The notes under the pieces are model-generated. The model was not told the origin of the DNA and made no database searches. It saw only the letters and a program-made list of their open reading frames with translations. The position numbers and the translations under genes are program-made. DNA of 64,000 nt from Phaeospirillum tilakii. GTDB taxonomy: Bacteria; Pseudomonadota; Alphaproteobacteria; Rhodospirillales; Magnetospirillaceae. How positions within the stretch are numbered: position 1 is the stretch's first letter; each line of letters opens with the position of its first letter. The DNA lies in the NCBI RefSeq assembly GCF_042683125.1, contig NZ_JBHUIY010000002.1, forward strand, positions 124,001 to 188,000, read 5' to 3'. Below are positions 27,808-35,702 of this stretch, one piece after another.

Positions 27808-28329
27808 TTATGGGGCCGATCCGGCCCGTCCACCCTGCATGGCGATGAACATCCGCCGCTGCGGTCCGTTCAGACCCTGGAAGCCGAACGCCGCGTAGAA
27901 GGCCCGCGCCCTGCCATCGATCGGATCGACGACGATCACCGCCATCGCGACCGTTTCGGCCGCCAGCCGGATCTTCCTGACGGCATCGGCGATCAGGACC
28001 CCGCCCAGCCCCCGGCCCTGGGTGCTGTTGTCCACCGCGAGCCGGCCGATCAGGGCGGCCGGGATGGCATGCTTCGGCAGCTTCCTCTCCAGGGCCGCGG
28101 GCAGGTCGGCGGGAACCACCAGCGCCGCGCTCAGGGTGAAGTAGCCGAGCACGCGCTCGGGCTGATCGGCCGGTGCCGCCACGAACACGCGGGCGGTGGC
28201 GCGACGAACGTCCTGGCCGGCCTGTTCGCGGAGGTATCTATCCAGCGCCGCGTTGCCGCAGGTGAAAGAAGCGCGGTCGTGATCCGGCGCCAGAGGCCTG
28301 ATCAGGATCGAGGCGGCGTCGAAGCTCAA
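27808..28329 (-). CDS. GNAT-family N-acetyltransferase toxin
   Basis: A 173-aa GCN5-type acetyltransferase paired with a DUF1778 antitoxin, the TacT/AtaT arrangement in which the toxin acetylates aminoacyl-tRNA and stops translation. Motifs are the N-terminal FTCGNAALDRYLREQAGQDVRR, VLGYFTLS, the acetyl-CoA loop LAVDNSTQGRGLGGVLIADAV (Q/R-x-x-G-x-G/A), and the Tyr in ARAFYAAFGF that probably acts as general acid. The TTG at 28329 overlaps the antitoxin stop (TTGA). A longer frame upstream runs inside the antitoxin and is unlikely. Toxic activity is inferred from pairing and family. Confidence 0.85.
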   Translation of the reverse strand: MSFDAASILIRPLAPDHDRASFTCGNAALDRYLREQAGQDVRRATARVFVAAPADQPERVLGYFTLSAALVVPADLPAALERKLPKHAIPAALIGRLAVDNSTQGRGLGGVLIADAVRKIRLAAETVAMAVIVVDPIDGRARAFYAAFGFQGLNGPQRRMFIAMQGGRAGSAP

Positions 28330-28607
28330 CGGCGGACGATCCGGTCGTGTTCCTCCAGGGCGCGCTGAAGCCGCTCGTTCGGCGGGGCGGGGGTGAGCAG
28401 CATTTCCCGGAACCGTTCCCATTCCTCGGCATTGAGGGCGATCACCTCATGCTCGCGGACGATGGTTTCCGCCTGCTGCAAGGCCACGTCGATCACGAAG
28501 TCGGTCAGGGTCTTGTCCGCATAGGCGGCGGCCCGCTCCAGCGTCCGCTTCGATTGCGGGCTGAGGCGAAGGCTGATCCGGTCCTGGCGCTGGGCGGTTC
28601 GGGGCAT
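28326..28607 (-). CDS. DUF1778 ribbon-helix-helix antitoxin
   Basis: A 93-aa antitoxin of the TacA/AtaR class. The N-terminal ribbon-helix-helix (QRQDRISLRLSPQSKRTLERAA, about 7-28) binds the operon operator. The middle TLTDFVIDVALQQAETIV continues the fold. The acidic C-terminal tail, LNAEEWERFREMLLTPAPPNERLQRAL, should wrap the acetyltransferase. ATG 28607 has GGAGAG upstream. A palindrome overlapping the promoter -10 lies 15 bp further upstream, consistent with autorepression. Confidence 0.88.
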   Translation of the reverse strand: MPRTAQRQDRISLRLSPQSKRTLERAAAYADKTLTDFVIDVALQQAETIVREHEVIALNAEEWERFREMLLTPAPPNERLQRALEEHDRIVRR

Positions 28608-28621
28608 GGAACGACTCTCCT

Positions 28622-28662
28622 GCGTACGACAAAAGCGTACGCCCGGCAGGCGCACGTTTCAA
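28622..28662 (-). promoter_or_regulatory. Promoter and operator of the toxin-antitoxin operon
   Basis: On the - strand, TTGAAA (28657-28662) and TACGCT (28634-28639) are 17 bp apart. The inverted repeat GCGTACG-N7-CGTACGC (28622-28642) overlaps the -10, where antitoxin binding would block RNA polymerase. Confidence 0.6.
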
Positions 28663-28678
28663 GGATCGCCCCACCGGC

Positions 28679-29614
28679 TCAGGCCCGGGCGTGGACCGAG
28701 ACCAGCGGGCAATCGTGGGAATCGTGCTCGACCTGAAGGGTGGCGTGGTCGATGCCGAAATGCGCCTTCAGCTCGGCGGCGATGCCGAGCAGGAAGCCGT
28801 CGCCGCCGCCGCCCTCCGGCATCACCAGATGGGCGGTCAGCGCCACCGTGCTGGTGCTGAGCGGCCAGATGTGCAGGTCGTGCAGCGCGCTCACCCCCGG
28901 CCGGCTTTCGAGGAAGCTTTCGACCTCGGCGCGGTCGATCCCGGCCGGCACCGCGTCGAGGGCGAGGTCGAGCGAATCCCGGAACAGCCCCCAGGTGCCG
29001 ATCGCGATGATCGCGACGATGGCCAGGCTGGTGATGGGGTCGATCCAGCCCCAGCCGGTCAGGGCGATCAGGCCGGCGGCGAGGATCACCCCGGCCGAGA
29101 TCCCGGCATCGGCGGCCATGTGCAGGAAGGCCCCGCGCAGGTTGAGGTCGCCCTTCGCCCCGCTGCGGAACAGCAGCGCGGTGGCGCCGTTGACCAGCAC
29201 GCCGGCCGCCGCCACCGCCATCACCAAGCCGGTCTCGACCGTCATCGGCTCGCCCAGCAGCCGCCGCACCGCTTCCCAGGCGATCGCGCCGAGGCCGGCC
29301 AGCAGCAGCGCGGCATTGGTCAGGGCGGCGAGGATGGTGCCCCGGCCGAGGCCATAGGTCAGCCGTCCGGTCGGGCGTCGCCGCGCCAGCAGGATCGCCG
29401 CCCAGGCCAGCAGCAACCCGGCGACGTCGGCGAGGTTGTGGCCGGCATCGGCCAGCAGCGCCAGCGAATCCGCCAGGAAGCCGGCGGCGACCTCGATCAC
29501 CACGAAGGCGACGTTGAGCCCGATCCCGATCTGGAAGGCCCGGTCGTGTCCCGCGCCGGGGACCGGATGGTCATGGTGATGGTCGTGATGGTGGCCGTCG
29601 TGCCGATGGGCCAT
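28679..29614 (-). CDS. Cation diffusion facilitator (CDF) metal exporter
   Basis: A 311-aa inner-membrane H+-coupled exporter of the ZitB/CzcD/ZnT type, probably for Zn2+ (possibly Co2+ or Cd2+). The His-rich N-terminus, MAHRHDGHHHDHHHDH, likely binds metal. Six membrane helices follow. Transport-site ligands are in DSLALLADAGHNLADV (helix II, H-x3-D) and LHMAADAGISAGVI (helix V, H-x3-D). The cytoplasmic C-terminal domain has LHDLHIWPLSTSTVALTAHLVM. ATG 29614 with GGGAG upstream is preferred to the GTG at 29638. A short palindrome sits over its upstream edge. Confidence 0.9.
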   Translation of the reverse strand: MAHRHDGHHHDHHHDHPVPGAGHDRAFQIGIGLNVAFVVIEVAAGFLADSLALLADAGHNLADVAGLLLAWAAILLARRRPTGRLTYGLGRGTILAALTNAALLLAGLGAIAWEAVRRLLGEPMTVETGLVMAVAAAGVLVNGATALLFRSGAKGDLNLRGAFLHMAADAGISAGVILAAGLIALTGWGWIDPITSLAIVAIIAIGTWGLFRDSLDLALDAVPAGIDRAEVESFLESRPGVSALHDLHIWPLSTSTVALTAHLVMPEGGGGDGFLLGIAAELKAHFGIDHATLQVEHDSHDCPLVSVHARA

Positions 29615-29629
29615 GCCGCTGCTCCCGCC

Positions 29630-29644
29630 GAATGACACTCATTC
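29630..29644. promoter_or_regulatory. 15-bp palindrome upstream of the CDF exporter
   Basis: GAATGA-CAC-TCATTC is a perfect 6-3-6 inverted repeat, 16 bp upstream of the CDF start. It is a plausible operator for a metal-responsive regulator, but which regulator cannot be told. Confidence 0.35.
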
Positions 29645-29798
29645 GCATAGAAAAGCGGTCAACCGCCCCGCCGTCAATCGGGGAATGGCGGCCATGACGA
29701 AACGGCGAAATCGCGCGCCGGCCGGGGGGGAGGGGTTGAGGCCGGGCGGACGAGGGCATATGTTGCAATGCAGCAGGAGTCTTGGAGGACCCGCCGTC

Positions 29799-30608
29799 AT
29801 GAATGAATCCCTGATTGCCGCGCCGCGTTTCGCCCCGGTGCGGACTCTGTCGCTGGCCGGCAAGCGTGGCCTGATCATCGGCATCGCCAACGAGAACAGC
29901 ATCGCCTACGGGGTGGCGCGCCATGTTCACGCCTACGGGGCCGAACTGGCGATCACCTATCTCAATGAGAAGTCGCAAAAGTATGTCCGCCCGCTGGCCG
30001 ACGAGGTCGAGGCCTCGATCTTCCTGCCCTGCGACGTGCGCGAGGAAGGGCAGCTCGAGGCGGTGTTCGATACCATCGCCCGTGAATGGGGCCAGCTCGA
30101 TTTCGTCATTCACTCGATCGCCTTCGCCAAGCGCGAGGATCTGCACGGCCGCGTCACCGATTGCTCGCGCGATGGCTTCTCGCTGGCGATGGACGTGTCG
30201 TGCTTCTCGTTCATCCGCTGCGCCAAGCTGGCCGAGCCGTTGATGAAGAATGGCGGCTGCCTCGCCACCCTGTCCTATTACGGCGGGCGCAAGGTGGTCG
30301 AGCATTACAACGTGATGGGGCCGGTCAAGGCCGCGCTCGAAAGCGTCACCAAGTACCTCGCCCATGAACTCGGCCCGAAGGGGATCCGGGTGCTGACCCT
30401 GTCGCCCGGCCCGCTGCGCACCCGCGCCGCCTCCGGCATCGACCGCTTCGACGAACTGCTCGACGCCGCCGCCGCCAAGGCGCCGACCCACCACCTCGCC
30501 GATATCGACGATGTCGGCTCGTTCGCCGCCTATCTGGTCAGCGACCTCGCCAAGTCGGTCACCGGCACCACCCTGTTCATCGACGGCGGCGCCCACATCA
30601 TCGGGTAA
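29799..30608 (+). CDS. fabI: Enoyl-[acyl-carrier-protein] reductase (NADH)
   Basis: A 269-aa short-chain dehydrogenase-like enzyme that reduces trans-2-enoyl-ACP in the last step of fatty-acid elongation. The cofactor site is GLIIGIANENSIAYGVA (about 27-43; FabI has this form rather than the classical TGxxxGxG). FLPCDVREEGQL and DFVIHSIAFAKREDL follow. The catalytic Y170 and K177 lie in YNVMGPVK, the FabI-type Y-x6-K. LSPGPLRTRAASGI and FIDGGAHIIG close the fold. An N-terminal extension of about 14 residues precedes the domain. ATG 29799 has GGAGGA upstream. Predicted target of triclosan, as in other FabI. Confidence 0.95.
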   Translation: MNESLIAAPRFAPVRTLSLAGKRGLIIGIANENSIAYGVARHVHAYGAELAITYLNEKSQKYVRPLADEVEASIFLPCDVREEGQLEAVFDTIAREWGQLDFVIHSIAFAKREDLHGRVTDCSRDGFSLAMDVSCFSFIRCAKLAEPLMKNGGCLATLSYYGGRKVVEHYNVMGPVKAALESVTKYLAHELGPKGIRVLTLSPGPLRTRAASGIDRFDELLDAAAAKAPTHHLADIDDVGSFAAYLVSDLAKSVTGTTLFIDGGAHIIG

Positions 30609-30617
30609 CGGGAGTTA

Positions 30618-30664
30618 CGCGGGCGCTGCCCGCACCCGCCAAGGGCCGCAAGGCCCTTGGAACC
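30618..30664 (-). repeat. Bipartite double-hairpin repeat, inverted copy
   Basis: GCGGGC-GCT-GCCCGC (30619-30633), then CCAAGGGCC-GCAA-GGCCCTTGG (30639-30660). It begins 10 bp after the fabI stop and is the left arm of an inverted pair. Confidence 0.85.
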
Positions 30665-30696
30665 CGCGCCCTTTCCTTCGGCATTTCAATCATCGA

Positions 30697-30743
30697 GGGG
30701 ATCCAAGGGCCGATGGCCCTTGGCGGGTGCGGGCGGCGCCTGC
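30697..30743 (+). repeat. Bipartite double-hairpin repeat
   Basis: CCAAGGGCC-GAT-GGCCCTTGG (30703-30723), then GCGGGC-GGC-GCCTGC (30729-30743, one G-T pair). It lies between convergent fabI and pntB. Confidence 0.8.
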
Positions 30744-30744
30744 G

Positions 30745-30776
30745 AAAAAGGCGTCCCCGCGCCGAGCGGGGACGCC
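30745..30776 (-). terminator. Intrinsic terminator of the pnt operon
   Basis: A perfect 11-bp stem, GGCGTCCCCGC/GCGGGGACGCC (30750-30760 and 30766-30776), is followed on the - strand by TTTTT. It starts 11 bp after the pntB stop. Confidence 0.88.
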
Positions 30777-30787
30777 TCCGGTCGGCC

Positions 30788-32188
30788 TCAGCCGAGCGCC
30801 TTGACCACTTCTTCGGTGACCTTCTTGGCGTCGCCGAACAGCATCATGGTGTTGGGGCGGAAGAACAGTTCGTTCTCGACCCCAGCATAGCCCGAGGCCA
30901 TCGAGCGCTTGATGAACAGCACGGTCTTGGCCTTCTCGACCTCGAGGATCGGCATGCCGAAGATCGGGCTTTTCGGGTCGGACTTGGCGGCCGGGTTGGT
31001 GACGTCGTTGGCGCCGATCACGAAGGCCACGTCGGCGGTGCCGAATTCGTGGTTGATCTCTTCCAGTTCGAACACCTCGTCATAGGGGACGTTGGCCTCG
31101 GCCAGCAGCACGTTCATGTGCCCAGGCATGCGGCCGGCGACCGGGTGGATGGCGTAGCGGACGTCCACCCCTTCCTTCTTCAGCAGGTCGGCCATTTCGC
31201 GCAAGGCGTGCTGGGCCTGGGCCACCGCCATGCCGTAGCCGGGGACGATGATCACCTTCGAGGCGTTCTTCATGATGAAGGCGGCGTCGTCGGCCGAGCC
31301 GGCCTTGACCGCGCGGTCGCCCGCCGCCCCGCCCGCCGCGGCACCGCCGGCCACCTCGCCGCCGAAGCCGCCGAGGATGACGTTGATGATCGAGCGGTTC
31401 ATCCCCTTGCACATGATGTAGGACAGGATCGCGCCGCTCGACCCCACCAGCGCGCCGGTGACGATCAGCAGCGGGTTGGCGAGGGTGAAGCCGATGCCGG
31501 CCGCCGCCCAGCCCGAATACGAGTTCAGCATCGACACCACCACCGGCATGTCGGCCCCGCCGATCGGCAGGATCAGCAGCAGGCCGAGCGCCAGCGCGAC
31601 CAGGGTGATGGCGATGAACAGGGTGACCGAGCCGCCGGAGAAGGCGAACAGCACCACCAGCGCCAGTAGCAGGATGCCGAGGCCGGCATTGAGCTTGTGC
31701 TGGCCCTTGAAGGTCAGCGGCTTGCCGCTGACCAGCCCCTGGAGCTTGGAGAACGCCACCAGCGAGCCGGTGAAGGTGATCGCGCCGATCGCGGTGCCGA
31801 GGCTCATCTCGATCAGCGAGGCGGCCTTGATCCCGCCCGAGGCGGCCAGGATGTTGAAGGCGGCCGGATCGGACAAGGCGGCGGCGGCGACGCAGACGGC
31901 GGCGAGGCCGACCAGCGAGTGGAACGCCGCCACCAGCTGGGGCAGGGCGGTCATCGCGATGCGGCGGGCGACCAGGGTGCCGATGCCGCCGCCGATCAGG
32001 ATCCCGAGCGGCACCAGCACCCAGGCGAAATCGGGGGTGAGGATGGTGGTGACGATCGCCACCGCCATGCCGGCCATGCCCCAGCGGTTGCCGTTCTGCG
32101 AGGTTTCCGGGCTGGACAGGCCGCGCAGCGCCATGATGAAGCAGACGGCGGCGGCGAGATAAGCGAGTTGGGTCAGATTGCTAGCCAC
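30788..32188 (-). CDS. pntB: NAD(P) transhydrogenase subunit beta
   Basis: A 466-aa subunit of the proton-translocating transhydrogenase. The N-terminal two thirds is membrane domain II with about nine helices. The C-terminal domain III (about 290-466) binds NADP(H), shown by VIIVPGYGMAVAQAQHALREM, VRYAIHPVAGRMPGHMNVLLAEA, VAFVIGANDVTNPAAKSDPKSPIFGMPI and FIKRSMASGYAGVENELF. The complex uses the proton gradient to make NADPH from NADH, which is valuable during photoheterotrophic growth. Last gene of pntAA-pntAB-pntB, with a terminator just downstream. Confidence 0.97.
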   Translation of the reverse strand: MASNLTQLAYLAAAVCFIMALRGLSSPETSQNGNRWGMAGMAVAIVTTILTPDFAWVLVPLGILIGGGIGTLVARRIAMTALPQLVAAFHSLVGLAAVCVAAAALSDPAAFNILAASGGIKAASLIEMSLGTAIGAITFTGSLVAFSKLQGLVSGKPLTFKGQHKLNAGLGILLLALVVLFAFSGGSVTLFIAITLVALALGLLLILPIGGADMPVVVSMLNSYSGWAAAGIGFTLANPLLIVTGALVGSSGAILSYIMCKGMNRSIINVILGGFGGEVAGGAAAGGAAGDRAVKAGSADDAAFIMKNASKVIIVPGYGMAVAQAQHALREMADLLKKEGVDVRYAIHPVAGRMPGHMNVLLAEANVPYDEVFELEEINHEFGTADVAFVIGANDVTNPAAKSDPKSPIFGMPILEVEKAKTVLFIKRSMASGYAGVENELFFRPNTMMLFGDAKKVTEEVVKALG

Positions 32189-32200
32189 TTGCGCGCCCTC

Positions 32201-32602
32201 CTATTTCTGCTTCTTCTTGAACATGCCGAGCATGCGCTGGGTGACCATGAAGCCGCCGAAGATGTTGATCGAGGCCAGGATCACCGCGATGAAGCCGAAC
32301 AGGCGCGAGGCGGTGTTGTCGGTGGCGGTGGCAATCAGCGCGCCGACCACGATCACCGAGGAAATCGCGTTGGTCACCGCCATCAGCGGCGAGTGCAGCG
32401 CGGGGGTGACCCGCCACACCACGTAATAGCCGACGAAGCAGGCCAGCACGAACACGGTGAACAGCGAGACGAAGCCGATGCCGTGATCGCTCATCGCCTG
32501 GATCTGGCCGGCCTGGGCCAGCATCTCGGCGGCCTTGAGGTTGAGCTGTTCGGCATCCTGGGCCAGCTTGGCGGCGGCCCGGACGAGATCGGTGGAGTCC
32601 AT
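32201..32602 (-). CDS. pntAB: NAD(P) transhydrogenase subunit alpha, membrane part
   Basis: A 133-aa integral membrane subunit with three helices (about 46-66, 73-93 and 98-122). It completes transhydrogenase domain II with PntB. FVLACFVGYYVVWRVTPALHSPLMAVTNAISSVIVVGAL is highly diagnostic, and the C-terminus FGGFMVTQRMLGMFKKKQK is typical. Splitting PntA into a soluble dI gene and a small membrane gene is the form known from Rhodospirillum rubrum. Gaps to its neighbours are only 12-13 bp, so the three genes are one operon. Confidence 0.96.
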   Translation of the reverse strand: MDSTDLVRAAAKLAQDAEQLNLKAAEMLAQAGQIQAMSDHGIGFVSLFTVFVLACFVGYYVVWRVTPALHSPLMAVTNAISSVIVVGALIATATDNTASRLFGFIAVILASINIFGGFMVTQRMLGMFKKKQK

Positions 32603-32615
32603 GTGGCGAGCCTCC

Positions 32616-33746
32616 TTAGCCGGCCAGAGCGGGGTGAACGACGCGGCCGTCGCGGGTGACGCAGGTGCCGGCCAGGATTTCGTCGTCCCAGGTGAATTTG
32701 AGGGTGTGGCTGTCCTTGTCGACCAGCGGGGTCAGGAAGTTCAGCAGGTTGCGGGCGTACAGCGCCGAGGCGTCGACCGCGATCCGCGACGGGATGTTGC
32801 CGTGGCCGACCAGGGTGACGCCGTGCTTGACCACCACCTTGTCGAATTCCGACAGCGGGCAGTTGCCGCCGGCCTCGACCGCCAGATCGACGATCACCGA
32901 GCCGGGGCGCATCCCCTTGACCATCTCCTCGGTGATCAGCACCGGGGCGGGCTTGCCCGGGATCAGCGCGGTGCTGATGGCGATGTCGGTCTTCTTCAGC
33001 ACCTCGGCGATCTTGTCCGCCTGCTTGCGCTTGTAATCCTCGCCCATCTCCTTGGCGTAGCCGCCCTTGGTCTCGGCGTCCTTGGCGGCGTCGGCATCGA
33101 CCTCGACGAACTTGCCGCCCAGGCTCTCGACCTGCTCCTTGACCACCGGGCGGACGTCGAAGGCATAAACCACGCCGCCGAGGCGCTTGGCGGTGGCGAT
33201 CGCCTGCAACCCGGCGACGCCGGCGCCGAGGATCAGGAAGCGGGCCGGGGCGACGGTGCCGGCGGCGGTCATCATCATCGGGATGGCGCGGCCGAAATGC
33301 TCGGTGGCGTCGAGCACCGCCTTGTAGCCGGCGAGGCTGGCCTGCGACGACAGGATGTCCATGCTCTGGGCGCGGGTGATGCGCGGCAGCAGCTCCATCG
33401 CGAAGGCGGTGACCTTGCGCGCCGCCAGCGCCTCGATCAACGGGCGGTTGGCGAGCGCGGCCAGCGCGCCGACCAGCACCGCCCCCTCCTTCAGCAGGCC
33501 GACCTCCTCGTCGAGCGGCCGCTGCACCTTCAGCACGATGTCGGCGTCGGCCAGCGCCGAGGCGGCATCGGCGGCGAGGCTGGCCCCGGCCTCGCGGAAC
33601 AGATCGTCGGGGATCGCGGCGCCGGCGCCGGCCCCGGTCTCCACCACGACATCGAAGCCCAAGCCCTTGAACTTCTTGACGGTATCGGGAGACGCGGCGA
33701 CCCGCGCCTCGCCGGCGCGGCGCTCCTTCGGTATGGCGATCTTCAT
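32616..33746 (-). CDS. pntAA: NAD(P) transhydrogenase subunit alpha, catalytic dI
   Basis: A 376-aa soluble domain I that binds NAD(H) on the cytoplasmic face. It is related to alanine dehydrogenase. Evidence: N-terminus MKIAIPKERRAGEARVAASPD, RPLDEEVGLLKEGAVLVG, the Rossmann nucleotide motif ILGAGVAGLQAIATAKRLGG (about 170-189), RPVVKEQVESLGGKFVEVD, GYAKEMGEDY (mobile loop), and GNCPLSEFDKVVVKHGV. ATG 33746 with AGAGGA upstream is preferred to a codon 14 residues earlier. First gene of the pnt operon. Confidence 0.96.
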   Translation of the reverse strand: MKIAIPKERRAGEARVAASPDTVKKFKGLGFDVVVETGAGAGAAIPDDLFREAGASLAADAASALADADIVLKVQRPLDEEVGLLKEGAVLVGALAALANRPLIEALAARKVTAFAMELLPRITRAQSMDILSSQASLAGYKAVLDATEHFGRAIPMMMTAAGTVAPARFLILGAGVAGLQAIATAKRLGGVVYAFDVRPVVKEQVESLGGKFVEVDADAAKDAETKGGYAKEMGEDYKRKQADKIAEVLKKTDIAISTALIPGKPAPVLITEEMVKGMRPGSVIVDLAVEAGGNCPLSEFDKVVVKHGVTLVGHGNIPSRIAVDASALYARNLLNFLTPLVDKDSHTLKFTWDDEILAGTCVTRDGRVVHPALAG

Positions 33747-33923
33747 CTGTCCTCTTCCCTTCGTGTACGGGGCGGAAGCCTCCCGCATGACGCGGCGACA
33801 ATGCCTTCAAGGGGCCGGTTTGCCAAGCGGGTTCGCGCCGGGGAGCGCACCCGATACTTGTGTCTTCGCCCTGCCGGCGAAAACCGTCCCCATGCCTCGG
33901 TTATAGGGAACCAAAGGAAAACG

Positions 33924-34763
33924 TCAGCGCCGCAGCGCCCCGCCGACCCGGCCGAACAGCAGCGACAGCAGATAGGCGGCGCCGGCCACCAGCACGATCG
34001 CCGGGCCCGAGGGCAGCTCGAAGCGGAACGACAGCACCAGCCCGACATAGCCCGAGGCCAGGGCGATCAGGCCGGCCAGCCCGATCAGGCCGGGCAGGTG
34101 GCGGGCCCACATCCGCGCCGCCGCCGCCGGCAGCATCATCAGCCCGACCGCCATCAGGGTGCCGAGCGCCTGGAAGCCGGCGACCAGATTGAGCACCACC
34201 AACGCGAGGAAGGCGAGGTGGACCAGGGCGCCGGCTCCCCCGGCGGCACGCAGGAAGCCGGGATCGAAACATTCCGCCACCAGCGGCCGGTAGAGCAGGG
34301 CGAAGCCGGCCAGGGTGACCGAGGCGATCGCCGCGATCAGGGTCAGCGAGGCGGCATCGACCGCCAGCACCGAGCCGAACAGCACATGCATCAGATCGAC
34401 CGTGCTGCCGTGGGTCGAGATGATCATCACCCCGAGCGCCAGCGAGATCAGGTAGAAGGCGGCGAAATTGGCATCCTCGCGCAGCGCGGTCAGCCGGGTG
34501 GCGAGGCCGGACAGCACCGCCACCGCCATCCCGGCCACCAGCCCGCCCAGCCCCATCGCCGGCAAGGCGAGCCCGCCGAGCAGGAAGCCGACCGCCGCCC
34601 CCGGCAGCACGGCGTGGCTGAGGGCGTCGCCGAGCAGGCTCATCCGCCGCAGCAGCAGGAACACCCCCACCGGGGCGCAGCCGACCGACAAGGCGAGGCA
34701 GGCGACCAGGGCGCGGCGCATGAAGGCGTAATCGGCGAACGGGGCGATCCACAGATCATACAT
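33924..34763 (-). CDS. znuB: Zinc ABC transporter permease, ZnuB family
   Basis: A 279-aa inner-membrane permease of the metal-type (ZnuB/MntB) ABC-3 family with about eight helices. Motifs are FLLLRRMSLLGDALSHAVLPGAAVGFLL near residues 36-65 (coupling region), FAAFYLISLALGVMI, and VAGFQALGTLMAVGLMMLPAAAARMWA toward the C-terminus. ATG 34763 overlaps the end of the ATPase gene by 8 bp. A zinc substrate is assigned mainly from the Zur-type box upstream of the operon. A ZnuA binding protein is not encoded in the window. Confidence 0.88.
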   Translation of the reverse strand: MYDLWIAPFADYAFMRRALVACLALSVGCAPVGVFLLLRRMSLLGDALSHAVLPGAAVGFLLGGLALPAMGLGGLVAGMAVAVLSGLATRLTALREDANFAAFYLISLALGVMIISTHGSTVDLMHVLFGSVLAVDAASLTLIAAIASVTLAGFALLYRPLVAECFDPGFLRAAGGAGALVHLAFLALVVLNLVAGFQALGTLMAVGLMMLPAAAARMWARHLPGLIGLAGLIALASGYVGLVLSFRFELPSGPAIVLVAGAAYLLSLLFGRVGGALRR

Positions 34764-35424
34764 CGGCGGCCTCGCGGCGCGGCAGCACGGTGGCGGTCGG
34801 TCCCCAGGCGATGGTGTCGCCGCCCAGGCGCAGGGTGTGGGGGAAGGCGCGCCGGACCAGATCGAGATCGTGCGACACCGCGATCACCGTCCGTCCGGCC
34901 TCGGCCCAGCCGTGCAGGATCGCCATCAGGTCGGCGGTGGTGGCGGCGTCGATCGCGGCGAACGGCTCGTCGAGCAGGATCACCGCGCCATCCTCGATCA
35001 TCAGCCGGGCGAAGCGGGCGCGCTGGCGCTGGCCCAGGCTGAGGGCGCCGATCAGCCGCCGCTCCGCTCCGGCCAGCCCGACCGCCGCCAGCGCCCGTTC
35101 GGCGTCCGCCCGCTGCCCCGGCCCGATCGCGGCGAAGGCGCCGCATTGGCGCCAGTGGCCGAGCAGCACCAGGTCGAGCACCGTCAGCGGAAAACCGGGA
35201 TCGAATTCGGCCTGCTGCGGCAGGTAGGCGACGGTGCCGTCGGCCACCACCCGCCCGGCCAGCGGCGGCAGCAGCCCGGCCAGCCCTTTCAGCAGGGTGC
35301 TCTTGCCGGCGCCGTTGGGGCCGACCACCGCCGTCAGCGCCGCCGGGGCGAAGGCGCCGTCGAGGCCGCGCAGCACCGGGGTGGCGCCGTAGCCGAGGGT
35401 CAGGGACTCGACCCGCAAGGTCAC
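34756..35424 (-). CDS. znuC: Zinc ABC transporter ATP-binding protein, ZnuC family
   Basis: A 222-aa ATPase of a metal-uptake ABC transporter. Walker A is GPNGAGKST (about 36-44), with Q-loop YLPQQAEFDP, signature LSLGQRQRARFARLM, Walker B VILLDEPFAAID and switch H in AVSHDLDLV. No ATG is suitable. GTG 35424 has a GGGGAG ribosome site and overlaps the stop of the upstream 45-codon ORF as GTGA. The operon order is microprotein-znuC-znuB behind a Zur-like palindrome. The signature Gly (LSLGQ for LSGGQ) is a common substitution. Confidence 0.88.
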   Translation of the reverse strand: MTLRVESLTLGYGATPVLRGLDGAFAPAALTAVVGPNGAGKSTLLKGLAGLLPPLAGRVVADGTVAYLPQQAEFDPGFPLTVLDLVLLGHWRQCGAFAAIGPGQRADAERALAAVGLAGAERRLIGALSLGQRQRARFARLMIEDGAVILLDEPFAAIDAATTADLMAILHGWAEAGRTVIAVSHDLDLVRRAFPHTLRLGGDTIAWGPTATVLPRREAADV

Positions 35425-35558
35425 GGCACCACACTCCCCCACCAGCCGGCGGCCCAGCCGACCGCCGCCCACAGCGGCAGCAGGATCAGGACGGCGAGGG
35501 CGAAACGGGCCAGGGCGCTCCAGGCCAGCAGGGGAGGCAACGGAAACAGGGAGGGCAT
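35421..35558 (-). CDS. 45-aa hydrophobic microprotein at head of the znu operon
   Basis: The ATG at 35558 opens 45 codons (MPSLFPLPPLLAW...) ending in TGA that overlaps the znuC GTG (GTGA). The product has one long hydrophobic segment rich in Ala, Leu and Trp (WSALARFALAVLILLPLW, then AAVGWAAGWWGSVVP) and so is probably a one- or two-pass membrane peptide. The exact coupling to znuC and the Zur-like box 34 bp upstream argue that it is expressed. No good Shine-Dalgarno is seen. It matches no family I know; a small accessory subunit of the transporter is inference. Confidence 0.5.
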   Translation of the reverse strand: MPSLFPLPPLLAWSALARFALAVLILLPLWAAVGWAAGWWGSVVP

Positions 35559-35591
35559 CGGGGGGCAATCCGGATCGGCAACCGAACACGG

Positions 35592-35603
35592 ATGTTATAA
35601 CAT
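35592..35603. promoter_or_regulatory. Zur box (zinc uptake regulator operator)
   Basis: ATGTTATAACAT is a perfect 12-bp palindrome that matches the core of proteobacterial Zur sites. It lies between the znu operon (34 bp from its first ATG) and the divergent Tat-exported protein gene (100 bp away), so it could repress either or both when zinc is plentiful. Confidence 0.75.
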
Positions 35604-35702
35604 ATCATTTCGGCACCAACGGCAAGGCGGGATCGTCTTGACAAGGCGGCGGCGGCGGTTCCACCCTGGCCGCCTCATCCTCTCCCCAGGGAGTTGCCGT
35701 CG

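Noticed and set aside
35638..35666. TTGACA as promoter for the Tat-exported protein gene
   Set aside because: The -35 is perfect, but at 16-18 bp downstream there is only CCACCC/GGTTCC-type sequence with no acceptable -10.
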